From: JAYWIG01 sp043789035
Lineage (GTDB): Bacteria > Pseudomonadota > Gammaproteobacteria > Burkholderiales > Burkholderiaceae_E
Reading direction: 5' to 3'
NCBI GenBank assembly: GCA_043789035.1
Contig: JAYWIG010000009.1
Span: 1-5,428 of the forward strand
DNA length: 5,428 nt
Part shown: positions 1 to 5,428 of the stretch, one piece after another
How positions within the stretch are numbered: position 1 is the first letter of the stretch
How the letters are laid out: every line of letters begins with the position of its first letter
The notes under the pieces: generated by a model
The model's database searches: none
What the model was told of the DNA's origin: nothing
Seen by the model: the letters and a program-made list of their open reading frames with translations, nothing else
Program-made: the position numbers and the translations under genes

Positions 1-377
1 TGAAATTTGCAAAGCTGCACTATATTTCTGCGATTCAAGGCAAGGGTGTTGGTCAGTTGATCAAATCTGTGGACGAAGCCCATGCAGCCGCCTTTGCGAA
101 CTTGTCGACCCCGAAGCTAACCCGTGCCCTTATTGCTGCTGTAGAAAAACAGGCGCCACCACGCAAAGGTATTTTTCGGCCCAAATTGCGCTATGCCCAT
201 CAGGGTGGCCAAAACCCGCCCTTGGTGGTTATTCATGGAAGTGCACTCGATGCGGTCAATGATCAATACAAGCGTTTTTTAGAAGGCTGGTTTAGGGAGC
301 AGTTTAAGCTTGTCGGAACGCCGTTGCGCATTGAGTTGCGATCTTCGAATAACCCATATGCAAAGTCGGGTGATTGA
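1..377 (+). CDS. der: GTPase Der (EngA), C-terminal part, 5' truncated by window edge
   Basis: This is the last 124 codons of Der, the tandem-GTPase protein that binds the 50S subunit and is needed for its assembly. The frame is open from the left edge (first full codon at base 3) to TGA at 375-377. The visible part begins at the end of the second G domain: HYISAIQGKGVG carries the G5 motif (Ser-Ala, about bases 27-32). The KH-like C-terminal domain of the family follows, with the diagnostic stretch YAHQGGQNPPLVVIHG and the ending PLRIELRSSNNPYA. The GTP-binding motifs G1-G4 of both G domains lie outside the window. A TTG at 57 is an internal leucine codon, not a start. Finding der directly upstream of hfq is a betaproteobacterial arrangement. 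The C-terminus looks normal and intact. Identification is firm from the KH-like domain motifs. Confidence 0.96.
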   Translation, partial: KFAKLHYISAIQGKGVGQLIKSVDEAHAAAFANLSTPKLTRALIAAVEKQAPPRKGIFRPKLRYAHQGGQNPPLVVIHGSALDAVNDQYKRFLEGWFREQFKLVGTPLRIELRSSNNPYAKSGD

Positions 378-504
378 TGTAAGTTGGGGTGCTGACAACA
401 GGTTTTGGCCTTGCGTAACACAGCCTTTAAAACTCAGTAGTATTATTGGCAGTGACTATATCTAAAGTAGTTTTTTGATCAAATTCCAGTAGTACACTTA
501 AATC

Positions 505-516
505 AACAACAAGAAA
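505..516 (+). promoter_or_regulatory. Four ARN triplets (AAC AAC AAG AAA) at the hfq ribosome-binding region; candidate Hfq autoregulatory site
   Basis: Four consecutive A-purine-N triplets end 10 bases before the hfq ATG and overlap the only purine-rich, Shine-Dalgarno-like sequence there (AAGAAAG, 511-517). The distal face of Hfq is known to bind (ARN)n RNA, one triplet per subunit. Hfq represses its own translation in E. coli by binding its 5' untranslated region. The sequence shows the triplets and their position; the autoregulatory role is inference. A-rich leaders also occur by chance in AT-rich gaps, so confidence is modest. Confidence 0.4.
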
Positions 517-526
517 GTGAATTCCG

Positions 527-796
527 ATGAGCAATAAAGGGCAACTCTTACAAGACCCGTTTTTGAACCTGCTGCGTAAAGAACATGTTTCAGTTTCAAT
601 CTACCTCGTCAATGGCATTAAGCTGCAAGGCCAAATCGAATCGTTTGACCAATACGTTGTTCTCTTGCGCAATACCGTCACTCAGATGGTTTATAAGCAT
701 GCAATTTCCACGGTAGTTCCGGCCCGTTCAGTCTCATTTAACCATGACGATAAAGACAGTGAGCCAGTACTTGGCGGCGAAAATGACGCTCGTTAA
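527..796 (+). CDS. hfq: RNA chaperone Hfq
   Basis: This 89-residue protein is Hfq, the hexameric Sm-like ring that pairs small RNAs with mRNAs and affects mRNA stability and translation. The Sm fold spans about residues 8-67. Proximal-face RNA-binding residues are present: Q9 and D10 of the GQLLQDPFLN segment, F40, and the Sm2 signature Y56-K57-H58 before AISTVVP. The rim patch reads R17-K18-E19-H20, in place of RRER in E. coli; this form is usual in Betaproteobacteria. Two positions differ from the common consensus: L15 (usually Ala) and S22 (usually Pro). The tail after residue 70 is short (about 19 residues against about 35 in E. coli) and acidic. The ATG at 527 gives the standard N-terminus; upstream is only a weak purine-rich stretch (511-517). 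It sits 149 bp after der and before hflX. Confidence 0.98.
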   Translation: MSNKGQLLQDPFLNLLRKEHVSVSIYLVNGIKLQGQIESFDQYVVLLRNTVTQMVYKHAISTVVPARSVSFNHDDKDSEPVLGGENDAR

Positions 797-812
797 TCAA
801 TCGAGAAGCTAA

Positions 813-941
813 GCACTTCTGAGTACGATTCAAGTTCAGGGCGGAAGGCTTGTCAAGGGTAGCGGCAGTAGCACCGCCCCTGATTCGACCGCCTTTCAAG
901 CAGTACTTGTTGATGTTGCCCTAGGTGGCAACAAAAGCTCG
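813..941 (+). other. In-frame 5' extension of hflX lacking ATG/GTG/TTG; probable true N-terminus
   Basis: This stretch is open in the hflX frame, from just after a TAA at 810-812 up to the TTG at 942. It encodes 43 residues, ending in TAFQAVLVDVALGGNKSS. The AVLVDVALGG part matches the first beta strand with which HflX proteins normally begin, just before the DELEALARSAG helix that is encoded after 942. The frame contains no ATG, GTG or TTG before 942. Candidate starts are CTG at 819, with AAG at 811-813 and GAGAAG at 803-808 upstream, or ATT at 828, the start type of E. coli infC. Either would give a protein of about 406-409 residues. No other frame here offers a usable ATG leading into hflX. 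Confidence 0.6.
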
Positions 942-2048
942 TTGCGCCTCACAGACCCGCTAGACGAGTTAGAAGCACTGGCGCGATCTGCCGGCTATAC
1001 ACCAGTTGGCCGTGTAAGTTGTAAGCGTCCTAAGGCCGATCCCGCCTTCTTGGTTGGTAGCGGTAAAGCCGATGAAATTGCCGCATTAGTTGAGAGTACT
1101 CAAGCTCCGCATGTAATATTCGACCCAGCGCTTTCGCCAATTCAACAGCGAAATCTTGAAAAGCGCTGGCAGGCCAGGGTACTTGATCGTACCGAGTTAA
1201 TTCTTGAAATATTTGCGCAACGTGCGAAAAGCCATGAAGGCAAGCTACAAGTCGAGCTAGCACGCTTAGAACATTTATCAGCACGATTAACCAGAGGTTG
1301 GTCGCATTTAGAGCGCCAACGGGGTGGTATTGGTGTTCGTGGTGGCCCTGGCGAAACTCAGTTGGAACTTGATAAGCGAATGATCGGCACACGTATCAAA
1401 CAAATCAAAGAGCGCTTAACAACGCTTGAGAAGCAACGCCGCACCCGCCGTAGCTCTCGCACTCGTCGAGGCACGTTATCCGTCGCTTTAGTCGGTTACA
1501 CGAATGCTGGAAAATCGACACTATTTAATGCAATGACTAGCGCGCAGACTTATGCTGCAGATCAACTCTTTGCAACTTTAGACCCGTTAACGCGCCGTAT
1601 TTTTGTGCCCGAACTTGGGCCGGTTGTTCTGTCCGATACCGTAGGCTTCGTGCGCGATTTGCCGCATACCTTGGTACAAGCGTTTCATGCCACGTTGGAA
1701 GAAGTTGCCAATGCTGACTTATTACTTCATGTCGTCGATGCCGCTGCGCATGATAGGGATGATCAAATTGAAAATGTGAACGAAGTGCTGATAGAAATTG
1801 GTGCCCAAGATATCCCTCAAGTCGTCGTTTTTAATAAGATAGATCTCTTTTCTGGAGCACAAAATGCTGGAATTGAGCGGCGCTTAGATGGTGCCATTTC
1901 GCGAGTCAATGTCTCCGCTCAAGAACGATTGGGGATAGATAGTTTGCGGCTCGCCTTGAAAGAAGCTTTGGAAGCCCCCAGTTTATCCCTTACAGTCGGT
2001 GAGGCCGAAGTTGGTTCGAATGATGACGATGGGCCAGTCCTGTCATAA
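942..2048 (+). CDS. hflX: GTPase HflX (start given is the first conventional codon; true start probably upstream)
   Basis: HflX is a ribosome-associated GTPase that binds the 50S subunit and, in E. coli, splits stalled 70S ribosomes under heat stress. Numbering from the TTG at 942 (368 residues), the N-terminal HflX domain covers about 1-146 and includes FLVGSGKADEI and the glycine-rich GGIGVRGGPGETQLELDKR. A short basic coiled-coil follows (about 147-175). The G domain has every motif: G1 GYTNAGKS (185-192), the switch I region TLDPLTRR (212-219), G3 DTVG (232-235), G4 NKID (298-301) and G5 SA (325-326). The tail is acidic. Starting at 942 would remove the conserved first beta strand, which is encoded in frame just upstream, so this start is a lower bound. 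The gene lies 69 bp before hflK and is probably co-transcribed with it. GTPase function looks intact. Confidence 0.96.
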   Translation: MRLTDPLDELEALARSAGYTPVGRVSCKRPKADPAFLVGSGKADEIAALVESTQAPHVIFDPALSPIQQRNLEKRWQARVLDRTELILEIFAQRAKSHEGKLQVELARLEHLSARLTRGWSHLERQRGGIGVRGGPGETQLELDKRMIGTRIKQIKERLTTLEKQRRTRRSSRTRRGTLSVALVGYTNAGKSTLFNAMTSAQTYAADQLFATLDPLTRRIFVPELGPVVLSDTVGFVRDLPHTLVQAFHATLEEVANADLLLHVVDAAAHDRDDQIENVNEVLIEIGAQDIPQVVVFNKIDLFSGAQNAGIERRLDGAISRVNVSAQERLGIDSLRLALKEALEAPSLSLTVGEAEVGSNDDDGPVLS

Positions 2049-2117
2049 TTCATAGTTACTGAGTCGGCTCAACTTTGTGCCTTTGAAAAATATCCTACAA
2101 CGTTAATACCCCCATCT

Positions 2118-3395
2118 ATGTGGAATCCCTTGCATCCTTTGAATAGATTAAAACGCTTGATCACGCTGAGCGACTCCGGATGGGGTAAGGGCGGCGGCGA
2201 TAAAAAGCCTCCAGGTGGTAGCCCGCCTGACTTGGACGAACTTTGGCGTGACTTTAACAAAAAATTAAACGGCATCTTTGGTAAAAAATCTGGTGGTAAT
2301 TTACCTCCAGGCGGTGGTTCAGGCGGTTCTGGCCCCAACATGCCTTCAGCGAAGGCGGCAGGCGGCCTGCTAGCAGGTACGGCAGGCATTGCTTTTTTGC
2401 TATGGTTAGCGAGCGGTTTCTATATCGTGCCCGAGGGCAATATGGCGGCAGTGCTCCGTTTTGGCGAGTGGAAGTACACCAATGACAGAGCTGGTTTCAC
2501 ATGGCGTATGCCTTATCCGATCGAAAGCCACGAGATGCTGAACGTGCAGCAGTTGCGTCAGGTTGAAGTTGGTTATCGCAGCAGTGTAAAAAATAAGCAA
2601 TCAAAAGAAAACCTTTTACTGACGCAAGACCAGAGTATTGTCGACATGCAGTTTGCTGTGCAATATCGTTTGGCGAATCCTAAGGATTATTTATTCAATA
2701 ATTTTATCGGTGCGGTTCCGGACGATTTTGTTCGCCAAGCTGCTGAGACTGCCATGAGGCAAGTGGTTGGCCGTCGTTCGATCGACCAAGTGCTTTACGA
2801 AGAAAAAGAAGCGGTTGCCAAAGAATCGCAAAAAATCATGCAGTCGATTTTGGATAAATACCAAGCAGGTGTTGCTATAGTCGACGTCACTATTCAGCAA
2901 GCCCAGCCGCCCAATGAAGTGCAGGCTGCGTTCGAAGATGCTAACAAAGCAGCTCAAGATCGCGAACGTGCAATTAACGAAGGCAAAGCCTATGCTAATG
3001 ATGTGATTCCAAAAGCCAAAGGTACGTCAGCTCGCTTGCTCGAAGAAGCACAAGGCTACAAGCAGCGTGTGGTGGCAACAGCAGAGGGTGATGCCTCGCG
3101 CTTCAAATCGGTATTGACCGAATACAGTAAAGCGCCTCAGGTGACTCGCGAACGTATGTACTTAGAGACGATGCAGCAGATTTTTGCGAATACAAGTAAG
3201 GTCTACATCGACTCTAAAGGGAATGGCAACATGCTTTATTTGCCTCTTGAGAAGCTATTGCAGCAAACCCAAGGCGATGCACAGAGGGCGGTGATTCAAC
3301 CTTCAGTTCCATCGACCGCGCCAGCCGCTGAAGCGATTAAACCAGAGGTTCCCGATACACGCTCACGTGAAACCGCGCGAAGCCGCGAACGCTAA
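2118..3395 (+). CDS. hflK: FtsH protease modulator HflK (band 7/SPFH membrane protein)
   Basis: This 425-residue protein is HflK, which assembles with HflC into a large inner-membrane cage around the AAA+ protease FtsH and controls its access to membrane substrates. A cytoplasmic Gly/Pro-rich N-terminal segment (about 1-80) includes the family motif PPDLDELWRDFNKKL (36-50). One transmembrane helix follows (about 82-104), then VPEGNMAAVLRFGEW, which opens the SPFH/band 7 domain. That domain (about 105-265) contains LLLTQDQSIVDMQFAVQYRL and a helical segment rich in Glu, Lys and Gln. Next come a long alpha-helical region (about 265-345) and a C-terminal tail rich in Pro, Ala and Arg (from about 395) that looks disordered. 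Length is close to E. coli HflK (about 419). The ATG at 2118 has no Shine-Dalgarno sequence in the 20 bases before it. An in-frame TTG at 2157 is an alternative start that would keep the DELW motif. hflC follows after 33 bp. Confidence 0.97.
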   Translation: MWNPLHPLNRLKRLITLSDSGWGKGGGDKKPPGGSPPDLDELWRDFNKKLNGIFGKKSGGNLPPGGGSGGSGPNMPSAKAAGGLLAGTAGIAFLLWLASGFYIVPEGNMAAVLRFGEWKYTNDRAGFTWRMPYPIESHEMLNVQQLRQVEVGYRSSVKNKQSKENLLLTQDQSIVDMQFAVQYRLANPKDYLFNNFIGAVPDDFVRQAAETAMRQVVGRRSIDQVLYEEKEAVAKESQKIMQSILDKYQAGVAIVDVTIQQAQPPNEVQAAFEDANKAAQDRERAINEGKAYANDVIPKAKGTSARLLEEAQGYKQRVVATAEGDASRFKSVLTEYSKAPQVTRERMYLETMQQIFANTSKVYIDSKGNGNMLYLPLEKLLQQTQGDAQRAVIQPSVPSTAPAAEAIKPEVPDTRSRETARSRER

Positions 3396-3420
3396 GCCGT
3401 ACGGTAAAAAGAGAATACAA

Positions 3421-3425
3421 GAGAG
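3421..3425 (+). promoter_or_regulatory. Ribosome binding site of hflC (GAGAG)
   Basis: A purine-rich GAGAG in the 33-bp hflK-hflC gap precedes two adjacent in-frame ATG codons at 3429 and 3432. It lies 3 bases before the first and 6 before the second. The spacing favours the second ATG, so translation may start at 3432 (294 residues) and not at 3429. Confidence 0.55.
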
Positions 3426-3428
3426 TAG

Positions 3429-4316
3429 ATGATGAATAAGATTGGTCCAATCATTATTGGTTTGGCATTGGCAGCATTGCTGTTTATGTCTTGTGTGTTT
3501 GTGGTAGATCAGCGCCAATGGGCGGTGGTCTATTCCTTAGGCGAAATCAAACAAGTTATCTCCAAGCCGGGCTTACACTTCAAGCTTCCACCACCTTTGC
3601 AAAATGTGGTCTATTTCGATAATCGGATTTTGACGATTGATAGTCCAGATGTAGATCGTTTTATTACATCGGAAAAGCTTAACGTGCAGATGGATACTTA
3701 CGTTAAATGGAAAATTGCTGATCCAAGAGCGTTCGTTCGTTCTGCGAATAGTAGCTTTACCACAGCTTCGGATCGTATTCAGCGCAGCCTTCGCGATGCT
3801 TTGAATAATGAGATTGCTAAACGGACCGTGTCAGAGGTTATTTCTGGCGAGCGCGACAAAATGATGGAAGCGGTTCGAGCTAAAGTCAGTGAAGATGCCA
3901 AGCAATTGGGCGTAGAAGTGATTGACGTTCGCCTGAAGCGAGTAGATTTTGCGCAAGAGGTACAAGAGCGTGTTTTTGATCGTATGACATCGGAGCGCAA
4001 ACGGGTTGCTAACGAACGTCGGGCTACAGGTTTTGCCGAGAGTGAAAAGATTCGCGCTGATGCCGATAGGCAGCGAGAAGTACTGCTGGCTGAAGCCTAC
4101 AGGGATTCGCAAAAACTACGCGGTGAAGGCGATGGAAAAGCAGCAGGTTTATATGCGGAAGCCTTTGGTCAGAACGCCGAGTTCGCCAATTACTATCGCA
4201 GCTTAGAAGCGTATCGTGCCTCGTTTAGAAACAAAACCGACGTCATGGTGGTCGACCCTTCGGCCGACTTCTTTAGATACTTCCGCAATGCAGGCGCAGG
4301 TGGCGCTAAGAAGTAG
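3429..4316 (+). CDS. hflC: FtsH protease modulator HflC (band 7/SPFH membrane protein)
   Basis: HflC is the partner of HflK in the complex that surrounds FtsH in the inner membrane. The 295-residue product has one N-terminal transmembrane segment (about 7-26), acting as a signal anchor with the bulk outside the cytoplasm. The band 7/SPFH domain follows, starting VVDQRQWAVVYSLGEIKQVISKPGLHFKLP and including DRFITSEKLNVQMDTYVKWKI and the arginine-rich helix SDRIQRSLRDALNNEI. A long charged coiled-coil comes next (about 175-235, with MTSERKRVANERRATGFAESEKIRADADRQRE split across it). The C-terminus carries YYRSLEAYRASF and DPSADFFRYFRNA, as in the family. It is shorter than E. coli HflC (334), as is common in Betaproteobacteria. 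Two tandem ATGs occur; the second has the better ribosome-binding spacing. Pairing with hflK immediately upstream supports a two-gene translational unit. Confidence 0.97.
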   Translation: MMNKIGPIIIGLALAALLFMSCVFVVDQRQWAVVYSLGEIKQVISKPGLHFKLPPPLQNVVYFDNRILTIDSPDVDRFITSEKLNVQMDTYVKWKIADPRAFVRSANSSFTTASDRIQRSLRDALNNEIAKRTVSEVISGERDKMMEAVRAKVSEDAKQLGVEVIDVRLKRVDFAQEVQERVFDRMTSERKRVANERRATGFAESEKIRADADRQREVLLAEAYRDSQKLRGEGDGKAAGLYAEAFGQNAEFANYYRSLEAYRASFRNKTDVMVVDPSADFFRYFRNAGAGGAKK

Positions 4317-4348
4317 GGTAGTTTCTCTAGCGTGAATTCGAGCGGAGT

Positions 4349-4394
4349 TGGGTTGCGGTTAAAATAGTAGGTTCTGCTCATTTTTACCAACCCA
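4349..4394 (+). other. Imperfect hairpin in the hflC-hisZ gap
   Basis: The arm 4349-4365 pairs with 4380-4394. TGGGTT (4349-4354) pairs with AACCCA (4389-4394). A 2-base bulge (4355-4356) follows, then GGTTAAAAT (4357-4365) pairs with ATTTTTACC (4380-4388) with a single T-T mismatch at 4360/4385. The loop is 14 bases (4366-4379). No T-run follows the 3' arm, so it is not a standard intrinsic terminator. It sits 32 bp after hflC and 37 bp before hisZ, where it could act in mRNA processing or stability or in partial uncoupling of hisZ. The left arm contains TAAAAT (4360-4365), five of six matches to a sigma-70 -10 box but without a convincing -35. Pairing is read directly; function is unknown. 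Confidence 0.5.
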
Positions 4395-4431
4395 CACTCT
4401 GGCTGCTGCTAGGTTCAAGAACAGGTCGACT

Positions 4432-5428
4432 ATGCCGCGCTGGTTACTTCCCGAAAGTATTGCTGACGTTTTGCCGTCAGAAGCGAGACAAATAGAGGAT
4501 CTCCGACGCCGCTTACTCGATATCTATCGTAACTACGGTTATGAGTTGGTGATCCCTCCACTTATTGAACATCTCGATTCATTGCTGACCGGATCCGGTA
4601 GCGATTTAGGTAGCCGAACATTTCAATTGGTTGATCAGTTATCTGGCCGAACACTTGGTGTACGTGCCGATATGACCCCTCAAGTTGCTCGCATTGATGC
4701 CCACCTGCTTAACCGCCAAGGTGTTGCGCGGTTTTGCTATGCTGGCTCGGTTTTACATACTTTGCCGCAAAGCGGTTTAAGTAAGCGAGAGCTGTTCCAA
4801 GTTGGTGGCGAAATTTATGGCCATGCTGGTTTAGAAGCAGATTTGGAAGCGCTAGAGTTGGTGGTCGAATCGCTTCGCGCAGCGCTCCCCGCGGGCTCAA
4901 CAACAGATGGCGAAGCAGCTATTACACTGGATCTTTGCCACTACGGCATCGTGCCTGCGCTACTCGCGTTCGATGAGACACTATCTGCACAACGCGATTC
5001 GATTTATGAAATGCTGACGCAAAAAGACTCCGCGTCGCTTGCCGCGCTGGGCTCGTCACAAGCCGTAAAGGCACTAGCTGGCTTAACGCAATGCTACGGG
5101 CATGTAGATGCCGCTCTTGCGAACGCACGTAAGGTGTTGCCGAATAACCCAGCCATTATTTCTGCTCTGGGCGATTTAGAGCGTTTGGCAAACTCGCCGC
5201 TTTGGTCGCGATATCCTCAAGTAAAGCTGTCGTTAGATTTGGCCGATCTGCGTGGCTATGGCTATCACAATGGCGTTGGTTTCGCGGCCTATGTAGGTGA
5301 GTTCCCAACTGCATTGGCACGAGGCGGACGCTACGATAATGTGGGCAAGGCTTTTGGCCGTGCGCGCCCAGCCACAGGTTTCTCACTAGAACTCAGAGAC
5401 CTTATTCAATTAAGAGCGACTTCAGAGG
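4432..5428 (+). CDS. hisZ: ATP phosphoribosyltransferase regulatory subunit HisZ, 3' truncated by window edge
   Basis: HisZ is a catalytically inactive histidyl-tRNA synthetase paralogue. It forms a hetero-octamer with short-form HisG, which makes the first step of histidine biosynthesis (ATP plus PRPP to phosphoribosyl-ATP), and it mediates histidine feedback control. The frame is open from ATG 4432 to the edge: 332 codons and one extra base. The N-terminus PRWLLPESIADVLPSEA is typical. The class II synthetase-like core includes GVRADMTPQVARIDAH (76-91) and the motif 2 region CYAGSVLHTLPQSG (102-115). In true HisRS that region carries Phe-Arg-x-Glu; here Leu-His stands in its place. KRELFQVGGEIYG (118-130), DLADLRGYGYHNGVGFAAYV (269-288) and ARGGRYDNVGKAFG (296-309) follow. 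It lacks the RGLDYYN-type histidine-specific motif, supporting HisZ over HisS. ACAGG at 4421-4425 is the likely ribosome binding site, 6 bases before the ATG. The few residues missing at the C-terminus lie past the window. Confidence 0.96.
   Translation, partial: MPRWLLPESIADVLPSEARQIEDLRRRLLDIYRNYGYELVIPPLIEHLDSLLTGSGSDLGSRTFQLVDQLSGRTLGVRADMTPQVARIDAHLLNRQGVARFCYAGSVLHTLPQSGLSKRELFQVGGEIYGHAGLEADLEALELVVESLRAALPAGSTTDGEAAITLDLCHYGIVPALLAFDETLSAQRDSIYEMLTQKDSASLAALGSSQAVKALAGLTQCYGHVDAALANARKVLPNNPAIISALGDLERLANSPLWSRYPQVKLSLDLADLRGYGYHNGVGFAAYVGEFPTALARGGRYDNVGKAFGRARPATGFSLELRDLIQLRATSE

Noticed and set aside
402..433. Possible hairpin after der (GTTTTGGC with GCC-TTT-AAAAC).
   Set aside because: Only 5 + 3 pairs with a three-base bulge and a 13-base loop, and no T-run after it. 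It does not support a terminator.
446..473. Possible sigma-70 promoter for hfq: TTGGCA (446-451), 16-bp spacer, TAGTTT (468-473).
   Set aside because: The -35 is good but the -10 matches only three of six positions, and no other spacing gives a better one. The AT-rich gap probably does hold a promoter, but I cannot place it.
3397..3404. Palindrome CCGTACGG just after the hflK stop.
   Set aside because: Eight bases with no loop to fold as a hairpin and no repeat elsewhere in the window; consistent with chance.
4006..4206. Plus-strand ORF of 66 codons inside hflC.
   Set aside because: It lies wholly within the well-supported HflC coding frame and resembles no known family; it is a shadow frame.
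4709..5386. Minus-strand ORFs of 64-76 codons at the right end.
   Set aside because: They lie opposite the hisZ frame, which encodes clear HisZ motifs throughout, so they are antisense shadows.
4432..5428. Histidyl-tRNA synthetase (hisS) as an alternative identity for the last gene.
   Set aside because: The motif 2 Phe-Arg-x-Glu and the RGLDYYN-type motif of HisRS are replaced, and the position after hflC is that of hisZ in Betaproteobacteria.

Overview
The window is a conserved housekeeping gene cluster, all on the + strand: the 3' end of der (ribosome-assembly GTPase), hfq (RNA chaperone), hflX (ribosome-associated GTPase), hflK and hflC (membrane band-7 proteins that modulate the FtsH protease), and the first 332 codons of hisZ (regulatory subunit of ATP phosphoribosyltransferase). 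The order der-hfq-hflX-hflK-hflC-hisZ is typical of Betaproteobacteria. In most Gammaproteobacteria hfq instead follows miaA, and der lies elsewhere. The Hfq core (RKEH rim, DQYVVLLRNTVTQMVYKHAIS) also looks betaproteobacterial. Base composition is near 50% GC by eye, low for the Burkholderiales, so I do not name a genus.

Layout: der ends at 377. A 149-bp AT-rich gap precedes hfq (527-796); its last part carries an A-rich run of four ARN triplets beside the hfq start. After hfq, the hflX reading frame is open from 813, but the first ATG/GTG/TTG in it is a TTG at 942. The conserved first strand of HflX is encoded before that TTG, so the true start is probably upstream and non-canonical. hflX ends at 2048. 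hflK (2118-3395) follows after 69 bp and has no visible Shine-Dalgarno sequence. hflC (3429-4316) follows after 33 bp and has a clear one. A 115-bp gap with a sizeable imperfect hairpin precedes hisZ, which starts at 4432 and runs off the right edge.

The genes share a theme of RNA, ribosome and protein quality control. Der acts in 50S assembly, Hfq in sRNA-mRNA pairing, HflX in ribosome rescue or splitting, and HflK/HflC in control of FtsH proteolysis. hisZ is functionally separate (histidine biosynthesis) and is a common neighbour in this lineage. I see no mobile element, CRISPR array, tRNA, rRNA or candidate new system. The points worth a second look are the hflX start, the A-rich site in front of hfq and the hairpin before hisZ.
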